64,000 nucleotides of DNA from Salinimicrobium sediminis (GTDB taxonomy: Bacteria; Bacteroidota; Bacteroidia; Flavobacteriales; Flavobacteriaceae). This document shows positions 45,089 to 52,770 of the stretch, one piece after another; the first letter of the stretch is position 1; every line of letters begins with the position of its first letter. The stretch is taken from the NCBI RefSeq assembly GCF_900215295.1, contig NZ_OCMF01000001.1, forward strand, positions 1,364,001 to 1,428,000, written 5' to 3'. Made by a program: the position numbers and the translations under genes. Below the pieces are notes generated by a model. It did not search any database. It was given only the letters and a program-made list of their open reading frames with translations, and was not told the DNA's origin.

Positions 45089-45433
45089 CTAAGCAACCTG
45101 CGAAAGTGCTCCGGGGACGTGGTTATAATAACTTAAAGCGCTTTGATAAAAATTGAGGCTGCGTTTATCGCTCTTCACACAGGAAGACAGGAACCTGTCA
45201 AGATCCTGGCATTCAAAATTTACAGTAGTATACTCATAATCTGAAACCGGTATTTCTGCTTTAACCGTATGATTTGTGTAGTCAATTTCTACCTTACGGG
45301 CAGCAAAATACATTTTAATGATACCTTTATGTAAAGAGCTGTATTTGCTTATATCCTGGTCAGAACTAGCACAACTACTATGAATGAAGTTTTTAAATTC
45401 TTCTATAATTTGGGAGGGTTGAAATGTGGTCAT
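45089..45433 (-). CDS. Hypothetical protein, 114 residues
   Basis: Soluble, mixed-charge protein without signal or membrane span (begins MTTFQPSQIIEEF, contains four cysteines). I recognise no motif. A proper terminator follows and the coding frame has the same codon character as its neighbours, so it is probably real. Its 5' spacer (45434-45692) is A/T-rich and holds no gene. Confidence 0.65.
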   Translation of the reverse strand: MTTFQPSQIIEEFKNFIHSSCASSDQDISKYSSLHKGIIKMYFAARKVEIDYTNHTVKAEIPVSDYEYTTVNFECQDLDRFLSSCVKSDKRSLNFYQSALSYYNHVPGALSQVA

Positions 45434-45692
45434 TAGGTTGATTTTAGGGGATTATTTTTATTTTCCTACAGGCCTAAATTAAGATATGAGGTGTTAAAAA
45501 TGTTTTAACAAGATGTTGATTAGTAAAGAATTAACAACTGGGACCCGGCGGTGTGAAAAATTTAGGAGCTTTTAGAAAAAATCCGGACAGATTGTATCAT
45601 TCGAATTAACAAATAGAGTTTGTTTTTAGCTGTTTAAGAGATAATTTTGAAGGGACTATTTTTTTAATTCTTACCTTAAAACAAAATTTCCT

Positions 45693-47162
45693 TTGAAGAA
45701 AAAGAAAGTGCTCCTTACTATTTTAGCTATTATAGCGGGGGTAGTACTCCTTATTTCCCTGTTGAATTTTTACGCAAAACAGAGAGTGGAAGATCAGCTT
45801 TCAAAGCTCGAAGCACCTGTTGAATACACCAGCCTGGGAGTAAATGTAATTACCAATAATTTTAGTCTTTCTGACTTAAAAACCCGGCAGGCAACTTTTG
45901 CACTTTCCGCTCGAAAAATGAATTTCCGCGGGCTGTCTTATTATAAATTTCTTTTTAAAGATCAATTGGTCATTGATGAAATTGAGATGGAAGAACCCAG
46001 CATAAGGTATTTTTCCAAGGATAGTGTTTCTAAAGACACCTCTCAAAAACGAAATTTTACGGTAAAATCCTTTTTGCTGAAGAACGGGGATTTTAGCCGA
46101 AGCAATTCTGATACTTCGGAAGTTACTTTTTTTGTCAGTTTTCCGGAAATTGAGGTGAAAGGCGTGGAAAATTTCAGGACTCCGGATTTTAAGAGCTATC
46201 GTGCAGATATTGATTCGGTTTACCTTAAAATGAATGCACAACATTACATCCAAATTGGAAATATTGAAGCTAAAAATGGAAGGGTACAGCTTCTGGACTT
46301 TGGGATTTTGCCTTTTTATTCAAAAGAGGTGTTCGATCAAAAGATTGAGATCGAAAAGGACAGGATCTCCCTGGAAGTGGATTCAATTTTTATGGAGAAT
46401 TTTGCCGTTGAAAAGCTTCGGGATACTTTGCTTCTTTCAGATTCTAAAATGACAGTTTCACATGCTATTCTTGAGATCTACAGGAATAAACTGGTGAAGG
46501 ATGATGTGCGACGAAAACCCCTTTATAATGAGCTTCTGCGGAAAGCCCCGGTTAAACTGAATTTTAAGCAGGTATTGGTGGAGAATAGTGAGATAATTTA
46601 TGAAGAGCAGGTGCAGGAGAGCAGGCAACCTGCAATTATTCGGTTTACTGATGTTTCAGCAGAAATAAATAATTTGAACAACCTTAGTTCTATAGAAATT
46701 CCGCAGCCAAAGATCACGGCAAGAGCTAATTTTATGAGGGGAACGCCAGTGAACCTTAGCTGGACCTTTCCTGTTTTTGACATGGACAACAGCTTTAGTA
46801 TTTCCGGAAGCTTTGGCAGCCTGGAGGGAGAGGCGCTGGATCCATTTTTAGTACCCGCCCTGGATTTACAGGCACGGGGAGAGATCAATGACATTCACTT
46901 CAATTTTTCCGGAAATGAAAACATACTCTCCGGCGACTTTAAAATGAATTATGATGATCTTAAAGTAGAATTGCTCAAAAAGGAAGGCAAAGAAAAAAAA
47001 GGATTTTTTAGTGCCATAGCTAACCTGTTCGTTGAGAATAAAGGAGAAGCACGTGCTGAGGAGAAGCAAATAGAAGTTGAGCGTAATAAAGAAAGATCAT
47101 TTTGGAATTTTGTATGGCTGGGTCTGCGACAAGGCTTTCTGAATACGGTAAGTCAACTTTAA
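45693..47162 (+). CDS. AsmA/DUF748-like membrane-anchored protein
   Basis: 489 residues starting at a TTG codon (KKKKVLLTILAIIAG), the only start in front of a clear N-terminal membrane anchor (about 5-22). The rest is a long run of beta-strand-like repeats without cysteines, as in AsmA/TamB/DUF748 lipid-transfer or envelope-integrity proteins. A basic Lys/Glu-rich stretch (about 430-475) lies near the C-terminus. Function is only inferred from the architecture. Confidence 0.75.
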   Translation: MKKKKVLLTILAIIAGVVLLISLLNFYAKQRVEDQLSKLEAPVEYTSLGVNVITNNFSLSDLKTRQATFALSARKMNFRGLSYYKFLFKDQLVIDEIEMEEPSIRYFSKDSVSKDTSQKRNFTVKSFLLKNGDFSRSNSDTSEVTFFVSFPEIEVKGVENFRTPDFKSYRADIDSVYLKMNAQHYIQIGNIEAKNGRVQLLDFGILPFYSKEVFDQKIEIEKDRISLEVDSIFMENFAVEKLRDTLLLSDSKMTVSHAILEIYRNKLVKDDVRRKPLYNELLRKAPVKLNFKQVLVENSEIIYEEQVQESRQPAIIRFTDVSAEINNLNNLSSIEIPQPKITARANFMRGTPVNLSWTFPVFDMDNSFSISGSFGSLEGEALDPFLVPALDLQARGEINDIHFNFSGNENILSGDFKMNYDDLKVELLKKEGKEKKGFFSAIANLFVENKGEARAEEKQIEVERNKERSFWNFVWLGLRQGFLNTVSQL

Positions 47163-47219
47163 CCTTGGAAAAATTCCATTGAATAGGAAAAATTCCTATT
47201 TTTGCTGAAATTCAGCAAA

Positions 47220-48479
47220 ATGGATTATGAAAGGATAAAGGAGAAATTAAGTATCCTTGCCGATGCCGCCAAATATGATGTTTCCTGTTCTTCCAGCGGA
47301 AGCAAAAGAAAGAACACCAGCAATGGGTTGGGAGATTCTTCGGGAATGGGTATTTGCCATTCGTATACCGAGGACGGGCGCTGTGTTTCACTGCTTAAGA
47401 TCCTGCTCACCAATCACTGTATCTTCGACTGTGCCTACTGCGTTACGCGCAAGAGCAATGATATCAAAAGGGCTGCTTTTAAAGTACAGGAGGTGGTAGA
47501 TCTCACCATTAATTTCTACCGGCGAAATTATATTGAAGGACTCTTTCTAAGCTCCGGGATCTTTAAAGATGCCGATTACACTATGGAACGATTAATTCAG
47601 GTGGCAAAAAAGCTACGACTGGAGGAAAATTTCAATGGCTACATTCATCTTAAATCCATTCCCGGGGCAAGTGACGAACTCATGCGGGAGGCGGGATTAT
47701 ATGCCGACAGGTTAAGCGTGAACATCGAAATCCCCACCAAATCGGGATTGAAGCTTTTGGCACCCGACAAGAAGCATGAAGATTTTATTAAACCTATGGA
47801 AAAGGTGAAAAATGAGATCATTCAATATAAGCAGGAAAGCAAGCTCATTAAAAGCACTCCCAAATACGCACCTGCAGGGCAGAGCACCCAGATGATCGTG
47901 GGTGCCTCTGGTGAGAGTGACCGAGATATCATGTATTCGGCAACCTTTTTCTACAAGAAATACAACATGAAGCGGGTTTACTACTCGGGATATGTGCCGG
48001 TGACCAATGATTCAAGACTGCCGGCCATGGGCAGCCAGGTGCCGCTGCTAAGAGAGAACAGGTTGTATCAAACAGACTGGCTGTTGCGGTTCTATGATTT
48101 TGATGTCCGTGAATTGCTGAATGAAGATCATCTTAACCTTGACCTGGAAGTAGATCCTAAACTAAGCTGGGCGTTAAGGAACAGGCATTTATTTCCCGTA
48201 GATGTCAACAGGGTGGATAAACATTTGCTGCTAAGGGTGCCGGGAATTGGTCTTAAGTCGGTAAACAAGATCCTGCTTGCGAGGAAATTCAGGAAACTCA
48301 ATTGGGAGCACTTAAAGAACATTGGGATCGCCATGAACCGGGCAAAATATTTTATCACCTGTGATTCCCGGGAGTTTGAGGTAATTGAACCTTCCAGTGA
48401 GTATCTCAAAAATGTCATTTTAAGTACCTCTTCCGGAAAATTCAGGAAAGATATCAGTTCCCAGTTAAGCCTTTTCTAA
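47220..48479 (+). CDS. Radical SAM protein, putative DNA modification/repair (SPL-like)
   Basis: About 419 residues. Radical SAM cluster CIFDCAYCV (Cx3Cx2C) binds the 4Fe-4S; the C-terminus has a helix-hairpin-helix stretch (LLRVPGIGLKSVNKILLARKF) for DNA binding. This is the family annotated as putative DNA modification/repair radical SAM protein, related in name to spore photoproduct lyase, always beside a TIGR03915 protein, as here. Start placed at ATG 47220 (MDYERIKEKLS). The next gene begins one base after the stop. Confidence 0.9.
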   Translation: MDYERIKEKLSILADAAKYDVSCSSSGSKRKNTSNGLGDSSGMGICHSYTEDGRCVSLLKILLTNHCIFDCAYCVTRKSNDIKRAAFKVQEVVDLTINFYRRNYIEGLFLSSGIFKDADYTMERLIQVAKKLRLEENFNGYIHLKSIPGASDELMREAGLYADRLSVNIEIPTKSGLKLLAPDKKHEDFIKPMEKVKNEIIQYKQESKLIKSTPKYAPAGQSTQMIVGASGESDRDIMYSATFFYKKYNMKRVYYSGYVPVTNDSRLPAMGSQVPLLRENRLYQTDWLLRFYDFDVRELLNEDHLNLDLEVDPKLSWALRNRHLFPVDVNRVDKHLLLRVPGIGLKSVNKILLARKFRKLNWEHLKNIGIAMNRAKYFITCDSREFEVIEPSSEYLKNVILSTSSGKFRKDISSQLSLF

Positions 48480-48480
48480 T

Positions 48481-49263
48481 ATGGAACAGCAGGTGGTTTT
48501 ATCATACGACGGCAGTCTGGAAGGTTTTCTTAGCTGCGTTTTCGCCACTTATGAAGAAAAGCTGAAGGTGGCAGAAATTCTTCCGCCGGGAAAAAATATG
48601 CAGGAGCTTTTCAGTGAGGCCCGAGAGATCATTACAGATCCAGAAAAAGCAAAAAGAGTATGGAGTTCTTTGAAGAAGAAAACTTCTGCTGCCGGCCTAA
48701 GGGATGTGAAATATGCATTCTTAAGCGAGATCGATGGTATTGAAAAGCAGCTGCTGGCAATGATTAGATATATCATTGCTGAAGATGCCCCTGTAGACAG
48801 GGATTTTTCTCATCCCTCGGTGTTGAAGGTCGCACAGGCAGCAAAAAAGGTAGGGAGGGAGAAGCACAGGATGGAAGCCTTTGTGCGTTTCAGGCTTACC
48901 CGCGATGCCATTTATTTTGCTGCCATAGAACCCGATTTTAATGTGCTGCCGCTAATAAAAAATCATTTTAGGAGTAGGTATGCAGATCAAAAATGGATCA
49001 TTTATGATCTGAAAAGAAATTTCGGGCTGGCTTATGACCTTCAGAATGTGAATTTCATTACCATGGATCTTGATCCTGCTATTGGTATTTCTGGTGCTCC
49101 CGAAGCCTATTTTCATACTTCAGAAATCTCTTTTCAGAAGCTGTGGAACCAGTACTTTAGCAGTACCAACATTAAAAGCAGGGCCAATGAAAAGCTCCAT
49201 GTGCAGCACCTGCCAAAGCGCTACTGGAAATACCTTACCGAAAAGAACCTTCCAGAGAAATAA
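48481..49263 (+). CDS. TIGR03915 family putative DNA repair protein
   Basis: 260 residues, partner of the preceding radical SAM protein (one-base spacing). Begins VLSYDGSLEGFLSCVF, a family hallmark, with the DUF4130-like region REKHRMEAFVRFRLTRD that resembles uracil-DNA-glycosylase-associated domains. The exact lesion is unknown; the pair is inferred to act on DNA because of the HhH element of the partner. Confidence 0.88.
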   Translation: MEQQVVLSYDGSLEGFLSCVFATYEEKLKVAEILPPGKNMQELFSEAREIITDPEKAKRVWSSLKKKTSAAGLRDVKYAFLSEIDGIEKQLLAMIRYIIAEDAPVDRDFSHPSVLKVAQAAKKVGREKHRMEAFVRFRLTRDAIYFAAIEPDFNVLPLIKNHFRSRYADQKWIIYDLKRNFGLAYDLQNVNFITMDLDPAIGISGAPEAYFHTSEISFQKLWNQYFSSTNIKSRANEKLHVQHLPKRYWKYLTEKNLPEK

Positions 49264-49280
49264 TCTCGGATAATTTTGAC

Positions 49281-49324
49281 CTGATTAAGGTCATATTATA
49301 GTTTGAGCTAGCCCGGTATTTTTG
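49281..49324 (+). promoter_or_regulatory. Class II Crp/Fnr-type site and -7 element of hemN
   Basis: CTGA-TTAAGG-TCAT (49281-49294) inside a longer palindrome (TGACCT-N5-AGGTCA, 49277-49293). Centre is 36.5 bases before the end of the perfect -7 element TATTTTTG (49317-49324). Leader of about 15 bases. Confidence 0.8.
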
Positions 49325-49343
49325 TATTTTAAATGAGAGAGGT

Positions 49344-50705
49344 ATGAGCAATTTGATACAGAAATATAATGTCCCGGGGCCAAGGTATACCAGTTACCCC
49401 ACTGTGCCCTACTGGAACGAAGCAGCATTTACGGTTGAAAGATATAAAGAGAGCCTGAAAAAATCCTTTTTGGAAAGCAACACTGAGGAAGGGATAAGTC
49501 TGTACATTCACCTGCCTTTTTGTGAGAGCCTTTGTACATTTTGCGGCTGTAACAAACGCATTACTAAACGGCATGAAGTTGAGTCACCATATATTGCCGC
49601 AGTGCTTGAGGAATGGGACATGTACGTGAAAATGCTGGAGAAACGTCCGGTGATCAAAGAAATACATCTTGGCGGCGGAACCCCGACTTTTTTCTCTCCT
49701 GCTAATTTGAGAATCCTGCTCGACGGACTCTTTGAAAAGGCTGACAGAGCAGAGGAAACCGATTTCAGTTTTGAAGGACATCCCAATAATACCAAACAGG
49801 AACACCTGCAGTTGCTTTATGATCTTGGATTTCGCCGGGTGAGCTATGGGGTGCAGGATTATAATTTTGAAGTGCAGCGGGCAATTCACCGCTTTCAGCC
49901 ATTCGTGAATGTGAAAAATGCTACAGATGGTGCCAGGGAAATCGGATATACTTCTGTAGGTCATGATCTTATTTTTGGCCTGCCTTTTCAAACGGTTGAA
50001 CATATCAAGGCTACCATTGAAAAGACCAAAGAATTAATGCCGGACAGGATCGCCTTCTATAGCTATGCACATGTGCCCTGGATCAAAGGAAACGGGCAAC
50101 GCGGATTTAAAGAAGAAGATCTTCCAACGGCCGATGTAAAGCGGGAAATGTATGAGATTGGAAAGCAAATGCTTGCCGATGCCGGCTACGTGGAAATAGG
50201 CATGGACCATTTTGCATTAAAAAGCGACACCCTGTACAAATCCATGGAAAATAAAAAGCTACATCGCAATTTTATGGGCTACACCTCTTCAAAGACCAAA
50301 GTAATGATAGGTTTGGGAGTATCGGCCATAAGTGATAGCTGGACAGGATTTGCCCAGAATGTGAAGACCATTGAAGAATATTATGAGATGCTTGAAAAGG
50401 GAGAGCTGCCATTATATAGAGGACATATATTGACCGATGAAGATGAGACGGTGCGCAGACACATTCTCAATATTATGTGTAACCTGGAAACCTCCTGGAA
50501 AGACGATCGAATGAAATTTGCGGAGCTTCCGGAAGTGCTAATGAACCTGAAGGAAATGGAAGCCGATGGCCTGCTTGAGTTCGGCAAAGAAGAATTGATC
50601 GTGAATGAGAGCGGGAGGCCGTTTGTGAGAAATATTTGTATGGCATTTGATGTCCTGCTGCAAAGGAGCAAGCCGGAGACCCAGTTGTTTTCAATGACAA
50701 TTTGA
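49344..50705 (+). CDS. hemN: Oxygen-independent coproporphyrinogen III oxidase
   Basis: 453-residue radical SAM enzyme making protoporphyrinogen IX without O2 in haem synthesis. Cluster CESLCTFCGC (Cx3Cx2C plus the extra C of true HemN), the GGGTPTFF motif for SAM, and the C-terminal HemN domain (MGLGVSAISD-like region, LPLYRGHILTDEDE). The N-terminal YNVPGPRYTSYPTVPYW also marks true HemN over HemW. The promoter has an Fnr-type site, consistent with use under low oxygen. Confidence 0.95.
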   Translation: MSNLIQKYNVPGPRYTSYPTVPYWNEAAFTVERYKESLKKSFLESNTEEGISLYIHLPFCESLCTFCGCNKRITKRHEVESPYIAAVLEEWDMYVKMLEKRPVIKEIHLGGGTPTFFSPANLRILLDGLFEKADRAEETDFSFEGHPNNTKQEHLQLLYDLGFRRVSYGVQDYNFEVQRAIHRFQPFVNVKNATDGAREIGYTSVGHDLIFGLPFQTVEHIKATIEKTKELMPDRIAFYSYAHVPWIKGNGQRGFKEEDLPTADVKREMYEIGKQMLADAGYVEIGMDHFALKSDTLYKSMENKKLHRNFMGYTSSKTKVMIGLGVSAISDSWTGFAQNVKTIEEYYEMLEKGELPLYRGHILTDEDETVRRHILNIMCNLETSWKDDRMKFAELPEVLMNLKEMEADGLLEFGKEELIVNESGRPFVRNICMAFDVLLQRSKPETQLFSMTI

Positions 50706-50991
50706 TTCAGGATTTACGATTCAAAATTTAAAATTGGGTGGGGGAGAATTTCTCTGCCTCGAATTCACGAATATTCTTTGGGAGCTGCGGAATTTGGGCT
50801 AAAGCCCTTTCTCATGTTGATCACTGACCAAGGCCTGTAGGCCGTGGCAATTCACAAGATAGCTTGGATTAGTGAAGGTAATTTTGACTTGATTGCCCTT
50901 CTATATGGAGAAAACAGAACTTAGAAAATAATTTCTGAACACTGAGCACTGAGCACTGAGCATTAACTGAAGACTACCTACTGGTCATCAC
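50706..50991. repeat. Intergenic region with palindromes and a tandem heptamer
   Basis: No gene. GGGCTAAAGCCC (50796-50807) and GGCCTGTAGGCC (50832-50843) are two short palindromes within about 50 bases, a pattern I associate with dispersed Bacteroidetes intergenic repeats. ACTGAGC is repeated three times exactly at 50941-50961. Confidence 0.6.
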
Positions 50992-51411
50992 CTATTTATT
51001 TTCCCGGCTCATATACATATTCATGAACAGGTTATGGGCCATGTTTCTTGCTCTGTTCTTTGCAATGTTCGCGCGTTCGCCTTCAAAGAGTTCATCTATA
51101 GTCTGATACCACATGGTAAGCCACTCCCCAAAATGCTTTTGCTCTATACTATGGTCGAAATTCTCATCAACCTCCTTATGCGCGCGCATAGGATTACCTC
51201 TGAATTTACTGACCATAAATAGATTGGTTTCCCAGAAATCTGTCAGTTTTTCCAGATGGGAAGGCCAGTCCTTAACAGTTTCATTAAAGAAGTGACCAAT
51301 CTTTTTGTTGGTTCTTACCTTCGTATAAAAAGAAGAAACCAGGAGAAAAACATCCTCCCGGTTCTGAATATCATTTTTCATTAAGGATTCTATTTTTAAT
51401 ATCGCATCCAA
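50992..51411 (-). CDS. Group III truncated haemoglobin
   Basis: About 139 residues (or 129 from the ATG at 51381). Pattern of group III truncated globins: FYTKVRTNKKIGHFFNETV, WPSHLEKLTDFWETNLF and HFGEWLTMWYQTIDELF with a candidate proximal His. Proteins of this group bind O2 or NO; role in nitrogen-oxide stress is inferred from the regulatory context. The longer start overlaps the preceding membrane-protein gene by 16 bases, so the two are in one unit driven by the site at 51738. Confidence 0.88.
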   Translation of the reverse strand: MDAILKIESLMKNDIQNREDVFLLVSSFYTKVRTNKKIGHFFNETVKDWPSHLEKLTDFWETNLFMVSKFRGNPMRAHKEVDENFDHSIEQKHFGEWLTMWYQTIDELFEGERANIAKNRARNMAHNLFMNMYMSRENK

Positions 51412-51686
51412 ACATTGATGAGAAGCAGAATACTGCTTAGTGCAAGGCTTAAAATTAAAGCATTAAAAACGAATTTTGCTTTCATTTGAGATAAAACTGA
51501 AACCAGGTAAGCCATAGCACCCACAAGAACAATAAAAAGTTGTGCCATTTGAATGAAATCATGACCATTCATAAGGATCACCATCGCGGCCGCAGCTCCC
51601 AAACATGCTGTTAGAATAACTGCTACTGCAGAATATCCCACATAAAGTCCCTCAAAATCTTTGTAAAGTGTGTTGTAAAGTCTCAT
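51396..51686 (-). CDS. Small membrane protein upstream of the globin gene
   Basis: 96 residues from the ATG at 51686 (MRLYNTLYKDFEGLYVGYSA), with three predicted spans (about 17-37, 47-64 and 70-92). The frame is open to 51785, but that stretch holds the promoter and palindrome, so the internal start is used. No motif recognised. Overlaps the globin start, which suggests translational coupling and a shared role. Confidence 0.75.
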   Translation of the reverse strand: MRLYNTLYKDFEGLYVGYSAVAVILTACLGAAAAMVILMNGHDFIQMAQLFIVLVGAMAYLVSVLSQMKAKFVFNALILSLALSSILLLINVWMRY

Positions 51687-51707
51687 ACCTGTTTTTTTAT
51701 TATAATG

Positions 51708-51751
51708 TAAAATTAAAGGTATGAGCAGGGGCATCATATGATTTGAGTCAT
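51708..51751 (-). promoter_or_regulatory. Class II Crp/Fnr-type site and -7 element of the globin unit
   Basis: ATGA-TTTGAG-TCAT (51738-51751), perfect outer halves, centre 36.5 bases from the end of TAatTTTA (51708-51715, minus strand). Leader of about 17 bases to the 51686 start. Confidence 0.75.
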
Positions 51752-51805
51752 AAAAGCGGACATTTCTATCCATGATGAAAATCATAACCTGCTTAAAATG
51801 AGATT

Positions 51806-52402
51806 TTAGCGGTAAACTTTTCTCTTCTTGATCTGCAATTCGCCTTTTTTCTCGAGAGATTTAGTGGCGCGAATCACTGTTTCTACCCGAAGGCCGGTAA
51901 GATCGGCAAGTTGCTGGCGGGTGAGATCCAGACGGTAACCGTATTTCTCTTCTACTTTTCCCACATGTTGCTTGAGATAATCGATAATGCGCAGAATTCG
52001 GTGTTCGGGTTCCTGGCTGGAAATTTCGGAAACCATAATGGCTTTGTAATACAGCCGTTTGGCAAGGGTTTCGGTTATCTTAAGATGGACTTTTGGATTG
52101 GAGGAGAGCAGGTCTAAAAATTGCTCTTTTGACAGCTGAAAAACCTCGGCATCTGAGATCGCTTCAGCATTTGCCGGATATTTTACCCGGGCGAGCAGGG
52201 GAGGTTCTCCAAAACTCTGTCCTATAGAAAAAATTCCCTGGATGAACTCTTTTCCGTCCTCGTTATAATTGTTCATTTTGATCTCTCCCGAAGCTACCTG
52301 GTAAAAATTAACCGCCGATTCTCCTTCACGAAAGAGTTGGTCTCCTTTAGAATAGGCTACTCTTTTGGCTCCATGGTTGAGCAACAGGTTCTCATCTATC
52401 AT
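51806..52402 (-). CDS. Crp/Fnr family regulator, ETVIR recognition helix, cysteine-free
   Basis: 198 residues: beta-roll domain (about 10-105, with GEIKMNNYNEDGKEFIQGIF), dimer helix and a winged helix with TRQQLADLTGLRVETVIRATKSL. The recognition helix E174-T-V-I-R178 keeps the Glu and Arg that read TGA, but has Ile where FNR has Ser212. The protein has no cysteine at all, so it holds no Fe-S cluster. trxA lies three bases upstream in the same operon. It is the better candidate for the six non-TTGA sites in the window. Confidence 0.92.
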   Translation of the reverse strand: MIDENLLLNHGAKRVAYSKGDQLFREGESAVNFYQVASGEIKMNNYNEDGKEFIQGIFSIGQSFGEPPLLARVKYPANAEAISDAEVFQLSKEQFLDLLSSNPKVHLKITETLAKRLYYKAIMVSEISSQEPEHRILRIIDYLKQHVGKVEEKYGYRLDLTRQQLADLTGLRVETVIRATKSLEKKGELQIKKRKVYR

Positions 52403-52405
52403 GAA

Positions 52406-52705
52406 TTACTGGTGTGATTTTACGAGTTGAACCAGTTCATGTTTTTGAAGTACTCCGGATTGCCTCCACAGCTGTTGGCCTTTCTTGAAAAGTATGAGCG
52501 TGGGAACACCACGCACCTGGTATTTTTCTGCCAAAGGTTGATTTTTATCCACATCGATCTTGACGATCTTCACCTTATCCCCAAGTTCGGCTTTTGCATC
52601 TTTTAAAATTGGAGCGAGCATTTTGCATGGGCCACACCAATCGGCAAAGAAATCTACCAAAACAGGTTTTTCATCATTGATGATTTCGCTAAAACTACTT
52701 TTCAT
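52406..52705 (-). CDS. trxA: Thioredoxin
   Basis: 99 residues with an intact active site WCGPC (23-27), cis-Pro segment GVPTLILF and the KIDVDKN strand. Cytoplasmic thiol-disulfide reductant. Co-transcribed with the Crp/Fnr gene (gap of three bases), which suggests redox coupling of the regulator or its regulon. A TAccTTTA element near 52725 may be its -7. Confidence 0.95.
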   Translation of the reverse strand: MKSSFSEIINDEKPVLVDFFADWCGPCKMLAPILKDAKAELGDKVKIVKIDVDKNQPLAEKYQVRGVPTLILFKKGQQLWRQSGVLQKHELVQLVKSHQ

Positions 52706-52770
52706 AACTTGAAATTTTATGCAGTTTAAAGGTAGTCAAAAATGGCAGAATTGCGAAGTATTAGGAAGAG

